From positions 1,649,501 to 1,713,500 of the forward strand of contig NZ_CP088245.1 of the NCBI RefSeq assembly GCF_021117275.1: a DNA stretch of 64,000 nt, written 5' to 3'. How positions within the stretch are numbered: the first letter of the stretch is position 1; each line of letters opens with the position of its first letter. Of this stretch, positions 35,819 through 43,572 are shown in pieces. The position numbers and the translations under genes are program-made. A model generated the notes under the pieces. That model saw nothing but the letters and a program-made list of their open reading frames with translations, did not search any database and had not been told where the DNA came from. Source of the stretch: Metabacillus sp. B2-18. GTDB lineage: Bacteria; Bacillota; Bacilli; Bacillales; Bacillaceae.

Positions 35819-37102
35819 ATGATGATAGAAAAAAGAAAGCCTTTGGCTGTAAAAGAAGCAATTAATAAAGTAATGGGTTATTCTGTAGCTGGTAAGGGTG
35901 AAAAGGTAACACTTCAAGAAAGCTATGGTCGTTTTTTAGCAGAGGATCTTATTGCAGATCATCCTGTACCACCTTTTGATCGTTCTCCATATGATGGTTA
36001 CGCGATAAGATCTATCGATACTATACATGCTCAAAGTGATCATCCTATTGAATTTGAAGTAATTGATGAGATTGGTGCAGGAAGTGTTAGTGATTATACA
36101 CTAGGTAGAATGCAGGCAATTCGTATTATGACTGGTGCACAGATGCCGGTAGGAAGTGATGCGGTTGTTATGTTGGAATTAACGAAAATGTTTCAACAAG
36201 ATAATAAGTCTTTTATGTCGATTAAACGACCTTTTAAAAAGGGAGACAATGTGTCATTCAAAGGAGAAGATACACCAGAAGGTAGCGTGTTAGTAAAAAA
36301 AGGTACATATATAACCCCTGGTGTTATAGCATTGCTAGCAACATTCGGCTATGAAAAGGTTTCTGTAGTAAAAAAGCCTAAAATTGGAATTATTGCTACA
36401 GGTAGTGAATTACTAAATGTTGGGGAGCCGCTTGTTCCTGGTAAAATAAGAAATAGTAATTCATATATGATTGAAGCTCAAGCTAGACGAAGCGGGGCAG
36501 CCCCTGTTTTTCTGGGGAAACTTGCTGATGATCTTGAAAAATGCTATGATGCGATCGCAAGTGCCTTAGAAAAGGTAGATTTCTTGATTACAACGGGGGG
36601 AGTTTCCGTTGGTGACTATGATTATTTGCCCGAAATTTATAAACGTTTAGGTGCAAATGTTCTTTTCAATAAAGTAGCGATGAGACCAGGAAGTGTAACA
36701 ACAGTAGCTGAGTTGAATGGAAAATTATTATTTGGACTGTCAGGCAACCCGTCTGCATGTTATGTTGGTTTTGAGTTATTTGTACGTCCTATTGTTCGGA
36801 TCTTTTTAAACTCAAATCATCCGCATCTTCAAAAGGTTACTGCAACCTTAGGAAAGGATTTTCCAAAGCCAAATCCTTTCACTCGCTTTGTTAGAGGGTT
36901 TATCTCAATGGAAAATGGGCGGGTACTAGCTACACCAGTTGGATTAGACAAATCCAATGTCGTTACATCACTTGCTGAAGCAAATGCTTTTATTGTTTTA
37001 CCAGGAGGAACAAGAGGATATAAAGCAGGAGATACAGTTGATGTCCTTTTAATTGAAGATCAAACAGGAAGTGAACAACCTTGGGCAGAATCCTTCAAGT
37101 AG
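35819..37102 (+). CDS. moeA: molybdopterin molybdenumtransferase MoeA
   Basis: A 427-aa enzyme that inserts molybdate into adenylated molybdopterin. Domain features: FDRSPYDGYAIR, RIMTGAQMPVGSDAVVMLE, the MPT-binding core GIIATGSELL, ITTGGVSVGDYDY and LFGLSGNPSACYVGFELF, and a C-terminal beta domain. Two adjacent ATG codons follow GGAG; the first is reported. Its 3' end overlaps mobB by 22 bases, indicating coupled translation. Confidence 0.93.
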   Translation: MMIEKRKPLAVKEAINKVMGYSVAGKGEKVTLQESYGRFLAEDLIADHPVPPFDRSPYDGYAIRSIDTIHAQSDHPIEFEVIDEIGAGSVSDYTLGRMQAIRIMTGAQMPVGSDAVVMLELTKMFQQDNKSFMSIKRPFKKGDNVSFKGEDTPEGSVLVKKGTYITPGVIALLATFGYEKVSVVKKPKIGIIATGSELLNVGEPLVPGKIRNSNSYMIEAQARRSGAAPVFLGKLADDLEKCYDAIASALEKVDFLITTGGVSVGDYDYLPEIYKRLGANVLFNKVAMRPGSVTTVAELNGKLLFGLSGNPSACYVGFELFVRPIVRIFLNSNHPHLQKVTATLGKDFPKPNPFTRFVRGFISMENGRVLATPVGLDKSNVVTSLAEANAFIVLPGGTRGYKAGDTVDVLLIEDQTGSEQPWAESFK

Positions 37103-37605
37103 TCGGGTTTCAAAATAGTGGAAAAACGACATTTGTAACGGAATATATTAAAGCTTGTGTAGAAGCGCATTTAAAAGTAGGCACAATTAAGCATCATGGA
37201 CATGGGGGAGCATCCCTTCATCATGATCAACAAAAAGATACAGGAAAGCATCGTCAAGCAGGAGCCAAAGTATCACTTGTTGAAGGCAATGGATCGTTTA
37301 TTTTGTCTACAGACAAGTTAAGTTTAACTCTCACACAAATGATTACATTATATAATATGTTTGAACTAGACGTGATATTAGTTGAGGGTTTTAAATTTGA
37401 ACGATATCCGAAAGTTGTTCTACTTCGAGGAGAAGAAGATATTGACCTGTTAGATAAGCTTGAAAATGTTTGTTGTATTCTAGCTGGCTTTCCTTTACCG
37501 AAAATTTACAGCGAAAAATTCAGGATTTATTCTAACATGTATGAGTGTATAAACTGGTTAATAAATACTAAAGCAGGTGAATATATTGACAATTCCAATG
37601 TTTGA
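37081..37605 (+). CDS. mobB: MobB GTP-binding Moco protein
   Basis: A 174-aa P-loop protein that assists MobA in guanine-dinucleotide cofactor formation. Walker A is VVGFQNSGKTTFV; KVGTIKHHGHGG and the DVILVEGFKFERYPKV stretch are MobB signatures. TTG start inside moeA, nine bases after AGGAAG. Overlaps moaE downstream. Cytosolic. Confidence 0.92.
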   Translation: MGRILQVVGFQNSGKTTFVTEYIKACVEAHLKVGTIKHHGHGGASLHHDQQKDTGKHRQAGAKVSLVEGNGSFILSTDKLSLTLTQMITLYNMFELDVILVEGFKFERYPKVVLLRGEEDIDLLDKLENVCCILAGFPLPKIYSEKFRIYSNMYECINWLINTKAGEYIDNSNV

Positions 37606-38056
37606 GATTGTAACAAATCCAATTTCAGTAGAAGAAATGACAAATAAGGTAATACGCAGGGAAGCGGGTGCTGTAACAACGTTTATTGGAACGGTAAGGG
37701 AATTTACATACTGTAAACGAACATTATCATTAGAATATCAAGCTTATGAAAAAATGGCTGTGAAAATGCTTGCTCAAATAGGTCAAGAAATAAATGAAAA
37801 ATGGGAGAATTCAAAAGTAGCGATTACACACAGGATTGGAAAATTAGAGATTTCTGATATTGCTGTTGTTATTGCGGTTTCAACACCACATCGTAAAGAT
37901 GCGTATGAAGCAAATGAATATGCAATAGAACGAATTAAACAAATTGTCCCAATCTGGAAAAAAGAAATATGGGAAAACGGCGAAGCATGGATTGGTGATC
38001 AATTAGAAAAAACACCATATCCAAGTGGAAAGCCAGTGGAGGAGAAACATGATTAA
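37586..38056 (+). CDS. moaE: molybdopterin synthase large subunit MoaE
   Basis: A 156-aa catalytic subunit of MPT synthase, converting cyclic pyranopterin monophosphate to molybdopterin with MoaD. GAVTTFIGTVREF, LEYQAYEKMA, AITHRIGKLEI, VVIAVSTPHRKDAYEANEYAIERIK and IWKKEIWENGEAWIG are family signatures including the catalytic Lys region. TTG is chosen because AGGTG lies six bases upstream; it overlaps mobB. moaA and moaC are not in the window. Confidence 0.93.
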   Translation: MTIPMFEIVTNPISVEEMTNKVIRREAGAVTTFIGTVREFTYCKRTLSLEYQAYEKMAVKMLAQIGQEINEKWENSKVAITHRIGKLEISDIAVVIAVSTPHRKDAYEANEYAIERIKQIVPIWKKEIWENGEAWIGDQLEKTPYPSGKPVEEKHD

Positions 38057-38282
38057 AGTACTTTTATTTGCTCACTTACAAGAAAAAATTGGAACGGATA
38101 ATATTGTTATTGAAAAAAACTCACTAACGGTTAAAGAATTAAGAGATTTTGTTAGTCAAACGTATGAAGTAGGGTCACTTGAAAATGTTATGGTTGCTGT
38201 AAATGAAGAATATGCACTTGAAGAAGATCTTGTACAGGCAGGAGATACTGTTGCGTTTATTCCACCTGTTAGTGGTGGATGA
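38049..38282 (+). CDS. moaD: molybdopterin synthase sulfur carrier MoaD
   Basis: A 77-aa ubiquitin-like protein ending in PPVSGG; the terminal GlyGly is adenylated and thiocarboxylated to donate sulfur to MoaE. The ATG chosen follows TGGAGGAG and overlaps the end of moaE. The enzyme that activates it (MoeB-type) is not seen here, unlike the B. subtilis cluster, so it must be elsewhere. Confidence 0.93.
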   Translation: MIKVLLFAHLQEKIGTDNIVIEKNSLTVKELRDFVSQTYEVGSLENVMVAVNEEYALEEDLVQAGDTVAFIPPVSGG

Positions 38283-38338
38283 CACCATCAGTTTAGGAAT
38301 CACTATAGACAAGATGTGTATTAAATGGGGAATAAATT

Positions 38339-39004
38339 ATGACATATGAATTTTGGGATCCTATTTTCCTATCAGTGAGAATTGCTTTAATTGCCAGTGT
38401 TTTTGTTCTATTAATGGGTACTTTAATAGGCAGGTTTATGGCAAAATCTTCATTTAAAGGAAAAATGTTAGTTGAAACAGTATTGATTTTACCACTGGTT
38501 TTGCCGCCTTCTGTTATTGGCTTTTTCTTGATCATTATATTTGGAATGAACAGTCCTATAGGTCGAGTGATTGAGAACATTTTTAATGAAACCATAATTT
38601 TTACTTGGTGGGCGGGGGTTATTGCTGCTGCGGTTGTGGCTTTTCCCCTTATGTATCAAGTCACAAAAGCTGGATTTGAACATGTTGACACCGATATTGA
38701 AAATGCTGCACGTGTAGACGGAGCTGGTGAAAGAGGAGTTTTTTTTCTTGTCTCTCTTCCATTAACAATAAAATATATTTTTACTGGTTTTGTTTTAAGT
38801 TTTACTAGAGCGTTAGGTGAATTTGGGGCAACTCTTATGTTTGCGGGAAATATACCAGGAAAGACACAAACTGTTTCAACTGCCATTTATGTTGCGATAG
38901 ATAGTGGGAAAATGGACCTTGCGTGGTTATGGGTATTGTCGATGATCCTTATATCCTCGATCATGTTATTGATTGTTCAATGGATGAATAAGAAAGCACA
39001 TTGA
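38339..39004 (+). CDS. modB: molybdate ABC transporter permease ModB
   Basis: A 221-aa inner-membrane permease with about five helices. LPLVLPPSVIGFFL near the start and the EAA-like loop DIENAARVDGAGERGVFFLVSLPL, followed by RALGEFGATLMFAGN, identify the ModB family. It normally pairs with binding protein ModA and ATPase ModC; neither is visible nearby, so partners are encoded elsewhere or lost. It begins 56 bp after moaD, probably in the same transcript. No equivalent in the B. subtilis Moco cluster. Confidence 0.9.
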   Translation: MTYEFWDPIFLSVRIALIASVFVLLMGTLIGRFMAKSSFKGKMLVETVLILPLVLPPSVIGFFLIIIFGMNSPIGRVIENIFNETIIFTWWAGVIAAAVVAFPLMYQVTKAGFEHVDTDIENAARVDGAGERGVFFLVSLPLTIKYIFTGFVLSFTRALGEFGATLMFAGNIPGKTQTVSTAIYVAIDSGKMDLAWLWVLSMILISSIMLLIVQWMNKKAH

Positions 39005-39017
39005 TGTTACTGGTGAT

Positions 39018-39046
39018 TTGACAGTTATAGGAAAAAAGGTTATTAT
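39018..39046 (+). promoter_or_regulatory. strong sigma-A promoter with a ~320-nt leader
   Basis: TTGACA, 17-bp spacer, TATTAT, right after modB. The transcript would start near 39053 and run through two hairpins to a broken cold-shock gene. Confidence 0.65.
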
Positions 39047-39154
39047 AGAATTTAGTGCTTTAAAACCTTTAATGTTTTAGTGTTGTGTGAGTGATCAAAT
39101 TAGCAAAAAGTAGATGTTAATCAATTCACACTGGCGCGGACTAGGAGCCGTAAG

Positions 39155-39190
39155 GACGAAAGAGAGGTAGGGCTTTCGTTGTTTTGAAAA
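39155..39190 (+). terminator. possible leader terminator/attenuator
   Basis: Stem GACGAAAG/CTTTCGTT, loop of about ten, then GTTTTG; the U-tract is weak. Confidence 0.4.
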
Positions 39191-39258
39191 TTCAGCAATT
39201 TTTATAAATAAAACATAGACTATTTTTTATTATAACTAACGAAATATGGAGCTGCTTC

Positions 39259-39317
39259 ATTCACATATTATAAAGAATATCTATATCAACCATTGATATT
39301 TTCTATAATATGTGAAT
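39259..39317. repeat. 59-nt near-perfect palindrome
   Basis: Outer arms ATTCACATATTATA/TATAATATGTGAAT pair perfectly over 14 bp; after one mismatch a further 8-bp inner stem (with one G-T pair) closes on a 13-nt loop. No T-run follows. It may be a miniature inverted-repeat element or an RNA fold of the leader. Confidence 0.75.
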
Positions 39318-39374
39318 TTGATTTATTTCCGGTACGAGTAGCCCTGTATTAAAAAATCTTTGGAGGTACTACTT

Positions 39375-39509
39375 TTGAAAACAATTTGTAGTGTAATATT
39401 GCTTAATTCAGAAAAAGGTTTCGGATTTATAGAAGTTGTAGAAGGTAACGATGTATTTGCTTACTTCAATACTAATAATTGAGAAGGTTTTGAGTTATTA
39501 ACGGACTAA
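39375..39509 (+). pseudogene. broken cold-shock protein gene (csp relic)
   Basis: TTG start eight bases after GGAGG. The reading shows LNSEKGFGFIEVVEG and DVFAYF, the RNP1 and RNP2 RNA-binding motifs of Csp proteins, then an in-frame TGA where the family has Gly before EGF; EGFELLTD follows and a second stop ends it. The conserved WFN near residue 8 reads LLN, and the last third of the protein is missing. A clean terminator follows. It is a decayed csp gene; whether the 35-residue product is made is unknown. Confidence 0.85.
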
Positions 39510-39533
39510 CAATCTCTTGTTAGTCCATTTTTG
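39503..39533 (+). terminator. terminator of the csp relic
   Basis: Perfect 9-bp stem GGACTAACA/TGTTAGTCC followed by ATTTTTG. Confidence 0.85.
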
Positions 39534-39616
39534 TTAGGGTTAAACTTATAGAATTGGTGAGTCTTTTTATAAAGACTTATGCTTGTTTTTCATTTCCTAG
39601 ACTTTTTAGTCATAAC

Positions 39617-39796
39617 TTATAGTTCGGTTAAACGATCAACTGGTACGTTTTTTTCTGCTTGAGGATTGTTTATCGGAAAGATGCGAGCAGTTTCTTGCTC
39701 TTCGTTCACAGATTGTATGTAAATAGATTCTCCTTCAAATTGAACATTCACCATTTCACCCATACTTGAGATTTCTTTTGCGCGATTTACATTCAT
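39617..39796 (-). CDS. sspH: small acid-soluble spore protein H family, SspH
   Basis: A 59-aa protein read on the minus strand: MNVNRAKEI, VNVQFEGESIYIQSVNE, QETARIFP and VPVDRL match SspH of B. subtilis, a minor SASP made in the forespore and packed in the spore core. ATG follows GTGGAG by six to seven bases. Expected to be transcribed by sigma-G or sigma-F RNA polymerase; I did not verify a promoter. Isolated between two decayed genes. Strong evidence for an endospore former. Confidence 0.9.
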   Translation of the reverse strand: MNVNRAKEISSMGEMVNVQFEGESIYIQSVNEEQETARIFPINNPQAEKNVPVDRLTEL

Positions 39797-40067
39797 ATTA
39801 TCAACTCCACTTGTATTTAATAAAATCCTTTTTATGAAAGTTTTACGTTAAATCCAAGAAAATCCCTTTTGTTTTTTCCTTCATAATTGATTGAAGGCGT
39901 TGTATTAACAGTCATCATATGATGATAGAACTTTCACAATAAGTATATTTTTACGTTCTCCGAATATAAGAAAACTATGCTAGAATAAACTGATATTTTA
40001 AATATATTTTCTCACGGTGTGAGATGTGTTATCTTGTATAGAGAGAAAAGGGGGATTAGGGTAATTG

Positions 40068-41173
40068 ATGAGCGCTATTATATTTTTACTATTTTTCTTC
40101 ATTAGTATTGCAGTCATTTATTTATATTCTAACCAACAACGAATAAGTGAAAATGTTTTTAATAGATCTTTCATTTTATCTGTTATGAAAAAATATGGTG
40201 GGACCACCCTTTCGCATCTTCTCTTTTTAGAGGATAAGCAGGTGTTTCAAGCACAGGGAGGTTCTGTCCTAATTTCGTATAGAAAAAAGGGAAGAAGACT
40301 TTTTATCCTTGGTGATCCGTTTGGTGATAAGGAAAAAATTGAAGAAGGTTTGAATGAGTTTTTTTCTTATGCATCTAAAAGAAAATTAACACCGGTCTTC
40401 TATCAGGCAAGTGAAAAATATATTTCATTTTATGAAAAACACGGTTACCGACTATTTAAAGTCGGAGAAGAAGCTAAAGTGAATCTTAAAAGCTTTGTAA
40501 TTGAAGGGAAAAAGTTCGGGAATATCCGAAATATTAAAAATAAATTTACAAAAGACGGATATATCTTTTCGGTTGCTCATCCACCGTTCAGTTCTAGTCT
40601 TTTAGAAGAAATGAAATCTGTTTCAAATGAATGGTTAAATGATCGAAAAGAAAAAGGTTTTTCTGTAAGTTCATTCTCTGAGGAATATATTAGTTATTTT
40701 CCGGTATCGCTCTTTCGTGATCCAAATGGACGTTTAATTGCCTTTGCAAGTCTGCCATCTGATTACCAAAAAGAAGAAACATTAAGTATTGATATAATGA
40801 GATATCGAAATGATAGTAGAGGTGCCATGGATATGGTATTTGTATCAACGATTCTTTGGGCAAAAGAAATGGGTTATACATCATGTAGTCTTGGAATGTC
40901 TCCATTTTCAAATGTGGGCGTTGACAATAACTCACCTTTTCAAGAGAAAATTGCCCGATATGCCTTTTGAATGGATGTAAATTTTATAATTTTAAGGGCT
41001 TGCGTAGGTATAAAGCTAAATTTGCCACCGATTGGTCTCCTCGTTATTTAGTTTATAAAAAGTCTTTATTATTTTTACTGATTTTACAACTCATTTTAAT
41101 TGTACAAAAAGAGCCTATACACAAATTTTCTTTTATAAAGAAGAAGATTTTTCGAGACAAAGAAGCGGTATAG
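40068..41173 (+). pseudogene. MprF C-terminal-like (DUF2156) aminoacyl-lipid transferase, frameshifted
   Basis: One N-terminal membrane helix (~2-22) is followed by a phosphatidylglycerol lysyltransferase-type GNAT domain: LEDKQVFQAQGGSVLISYRK, LGDPFGD, FYQASEKYI, GAMDMVFVSTILWAKEMG and SLGMSPFSNVG. The frame stops after ARYAF at 40970, but the next frame continues with NGCKFYNFKGLRRYKAKFATDWSPRYLVY, the family's C-terminal signature. Restoring one T in the TTTT run at the junction rejoins them. So it is a one-base deletion, a sequencing error, or slippage. Full MprF has an extra flippase domain that is absent here. ATG after TTAGGG. Confidence 0.8.
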
Positions 41174-41175
41174 AG

Positions 41176-41210
41176 GAAAAGGACGACTAAATGCAGTCGT
41201 CCTTTTTTTA
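41176..41210. terminator. bidirectional terminator
   Basis: Stem AGGACGAC/GTCGTCCT with T-run on plus and TTTTCC on minus, between convergent genes. Confidence 0.8.
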
Positions 41211-41495
41211 TAGGTTTGAAACAAGCTCCATACAATGTGCAACAATTTCTTTTTCTTCATCTTCTTCAAGACCGAAATCTAAAAATTTTTCTGTTGTCAT
41301 CTCAATGAAATCATATTGTGCAATATTGTATTGATCTTGGTCAACAGCAAATATTAATTTTAGTTTAATTCCGTGTTCACTAAACAACTCATCCTCCTCA
41401 TCTACATCTAATGTAAGGAAAATCTCGTAACGATCTCCGGAAAGAATGCCGAATGGGTCATCTAATTTTTCAATTGTTGATTCAATGATTTTCAT
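41208..41495 (-). CDS. DUF6509-like small acidic protein
   Basis: A 95-aa very acidic protein (IEKLDDPFGILSGDRYEIFLTLDV, FAVDQDQYNIAQYDF, FLDFGLEEDEEKEI). The pattern recalls the Bacillus DUF6509 family, whose function is unknown; no catalytic or membrane features. ATG after AAGAGGTAAGA. The name is from memory of the family and should be treated as tentative. Confidence 0.65.
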   Translation of the reverse strand: MKIIESTIEKLDDPFGILSGDRYEIFLTLDVDEEDELFSEHGIKLKLIFAVDQDQYNIAQYDFIEMTTEKFLDFGLEEDEEKEIVAHCMELVSNL

Positions 41496-41623
41496 TTAAA
41501 TCTTACCTCTTCCTATTCTTGAATAATCTCATTTAATGGTGTGAAAATATGTACCTAGTCAAACTTCTATAGCATTAATATTATAGCCTTTTCTTTATGA
41601 TAATCCAAATTAGGGGTGGTCCG

Positions 41624-41804
41624 ATGAAAATCTTGGTTCTTGGAGACACGAATATACCTAAATGTGCAAAAAAACTTTCATATTCCTCTTAAAAAGGTAG
41701 TGAATGGTATTCTCTTATTTAATCCGGGTTCTGCTACTGACAAAAGGAGACAAAGACACTATTCATATGGAATTTTAACAATCACAAGTGAGATTCACGC
41801 TTAA
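41624..41804 (+). pseudogene. relic of a YfcE/MJ0936-type phosphoesterase
   Basis: ATG encodes MKILVLGDTNIPK, the first metal-binding strand of the family (normally GDTH), then a stop after 22 codons. In another frame 41700-41804 reads VNGILLFNPGSATDKRRQ and YGILTI, the C-terminal signature of the same family. The middle ~100 residues, with all other metal ligands, are deleted. Clearly dead. Confidence 0.75.
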
Positions 41805-42107
41805 CATAAGTTCTATAGTGTTAGAGAGTAAATTTGTAGACATGCAGTTAGTTATCAAGTGTTACAGTATTGTTAATCTTATCTGCAAGTACGGGAATAC
41901 AAAAGGGGAATAACATTTGTTTTGATTGCAATGTTATTCTCCATTTTAAAGGACGTTAATTTAGAATTAAAAGCTGGAAAATCACGTCAGATTTAATTGA
42001 TTTAATTGTTTTTATTGAGTATCTCAAGAATTTGAGATGCTCTTTTTATTGTTAGTGTTAAAATTTTCATTTTAAAAGCGGTATAAAATCATGTTCCAAA
42101 TCACTTA
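41805..42107. other. gene-free stretch with two hairpins
   Basis: No ORF. A 13-bp hairpin (GGGGAATAACATT and its near complement, 41905-41942) and a terminator-like stem occur here; probably debris from the decayed gene plus amt upstream sequence. Confidence 0.5.
42016..42048 (+). terminator. intrinsic terminator upstream of amt
   Basis: Stem GAGTATCTCAA/TTGAGATGCTC followed by TTTTTATT. No intact gene precedes it, so it belongs to the relic or an unannotated RNA. Confidence 0.7.
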
Positions 42108-42124
42108 TGTTAGATATTCTAACA
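42108..42124 (+). promoter_or_regulatory. TnrA/GlnR box upstream of amt
   Basis: TGTTAGATATTCTAACA matches TGTNA-N7-TNACA exactly. It lies 30 bp before a TTGACA-16-TAGAAT promoter (42154-42181). TnrA activates nrgA under nitrogen limitation in B. subtilis, so the amt operon is probably nitrogen-controlled. Confidence 0.8.
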
Positions 42125-42251
42125 CGAAATTATCAGAAACTTTGCAAAACGTGTTGACACTTTGAAAATATCGTATAGAATAGTAAATAAGAAACAGATG
42201 TTATATTTTCTTACATCTAGTGTAAACTAAACAAACGAGGGAGGAAATGAC

Positions 42252-43517
42252 ATGGATTCAATGTTTTTAATGAACAGCTTATGGGTCATGTTAAGTGCAA
42301 TTTTAGTTATTTTTATGCTAGGAGGATTTATTCTACTTGAAGCAGGGTCAACAAGAATGAAAAATGCAGGTCATATTGCAGGTAAGACAATATTTACAGT
42401 AGGCCTTGCTTCATTAGTTTACTGGGCGGTAGGGTATGCATTTACTTTTGGTGGAAATGGTAATTTCTTTGTCGGTTTAACTGATTTCTTCTACTCAGGA
42501 GCACAAGCGGAAGGAATGGGATTATCCACAGCAGTATTCTTTGTTTTCCAATGTGCATTTGCCTGTATCTCAATTACAATTGCTTTAGGTGGATTTGCGG
42601 AACGTGCTAAATTATCAATTTATCTAGTTTTTACTATCTTATTCTCAGCTCTTATTTATCCGGTTATTGCTCATTGGATTTGGGGTGGCGGTTGGTTAGC
42701 AGAACATGGTAAACAAGACTTTGCCGGATCAACAGTTGTTCACTTAACAGGTGCTATGGCAGCATTTGCAGCAACAATTTTATTAAAACCTCGTATTGGA
42801 AAATACAATAAAGATGGCTCAGCTAATAACATTCAAGGTCATAACCAAGTATTCACAGCTTTAGGTGTTCTTATCCTTTGGGTAGGTTGGTTCGGATTTA
42901 ATGCAGGTAGTACTGTAGCTGTTGATGACGGTTTCTTCGGATTTGTTGCTTTAAACACGAACTTAGCTGCTGGAGCAGGTGCAGTTGCAGCACTTCTTAT
43001 TTCTTGGATGGTTTTAGGGAAATCTGATGTTCCAACAATGTTAAATGGTGCTTTAGCAGGTTTAGTTGCTATTACAGCATCATGTGCGTTCGTTGATACT
43101 TGGGCGGCAGTGGTCATTGGTTTCATTGCTGGTATACTAGTATTCTATAGTGCAAGATTCTTTGAAAAGAGAAAAATTGACGATCCAATCTTTGCTTTAT
43201 CTGTACACGGTGTTGCTGGTGTATGGGGAACTTTATCAACAGGCTTCTTTGCAACGCCAGAACTAGCATCTGTTGGTAAGCCTGGTTTATTCTATGGTGG
43301 CGGATTTGATCAACTTGGCGTACAATTTATGGGTGTTGCAGTATCTGGCCTTTATGCATTCATTGTATCTTTTGTTATCTTAGCAATTGCTAAGAAAGTA
43401 ATGAATGGTCTCCGTGTAACAGAAGAAGAGGAAGTAATGGGATTAGATATGAGCGAACACGGAAGCTATGGTTACCCAGAAGTGTTTGCTTCAAAAAATC
43501 AAAATGTTGGCTCTTAA
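42252..43517 (+). CDS. amtB: ammonium transporter (AmtB/NrgA)
   Basis: A 421-aa trimeric ammonium channel with 11 predicted helices. LMNSLWVMLSAILVIFMLGGF at the start, FVFQCAFACISITIALGGFAERAKL, the pore region GSTVVHLTGAMAAF (twin-His partner HGVAGVWGTLSTG) are family hallmarks. ATG follows GAGGGAGG. B. subtilis pairs nrgA with the PII gene nrgB (glnK); no PII gene is present here. Instead a DUF294 nucleotidyltransferase begins 55 bp later. A TnrA/GlnR box lies upstream. Confidence 0.95.
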   Translation: MDSMFLMNSLWVMLSAILVIFMLGGFILLEAGSTRMKNAGHIAGKTIFTVGLASLVYWAVGYAFTFGGNGNFFVGLTDFFYSGAQAEGMGLSTAVFFVFQCAFACISITIALGGFAERAKLSIYLVFTILFSALIYPVIAHWIWGGGWLAEHGKQDFAGSTVVHLTGAMAAFAATILLKPRIGKYNKDGSANNIQGHNQVFTALGVLILWVGWFGFNAGSTVAVDDGFFGFVALNTNLAAGAGAVAALLISWMVLGKSDVPTMLNGALAGLVAITASCAFVDTWAAVVIGFIAGILVFYSARFFEKRKIDDPIFALSVHGVAGVWGTLSTGFFATPELASVGKPGLFYGGGFDQLGVQFMGVAVSGLYAFIVSFVILAIAKKVMNGLRVTEEEEVMGLDMSEHGSYGYPEVFASKNQNVGS

Positions 43518-43572
43518 ACAACATAAGTGGTTAGATACGCTCATATTGAATAAACGTGAGGAAGTGTCTCTC

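Larger units (their letters stand above)
39053..39374 (+). other. long structured leader of the cold-shock relic
   Basis: About 320 nt between a promoter and the relic's ribosome site. It holds paired segments GTGTGAG/TTCACAC (~39086-39131), a hairpin ACGAAAG/CTTTCGT (39155-39190) followed by TTGTTTTG, and a 59-nt palindrome. Long structured leaders are normal for csp mRNAs, but I do not recognise a named RNA family here. Confidence 0.5.

Noticed and set aside
39053..39200. Moco or tungsten-cofactor riboswitch near modB
   Set aside because: The position was suggestive, but the family's conserved blocks are not visible, and it lies downstream of the Moco genes.
40967..41173. A separate 68-aa gene after the MprF-like ORF
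   Set aside because: Its sequence is the C-terminal signature of the same family, so it is the frameshifted tail, not an independent gene.
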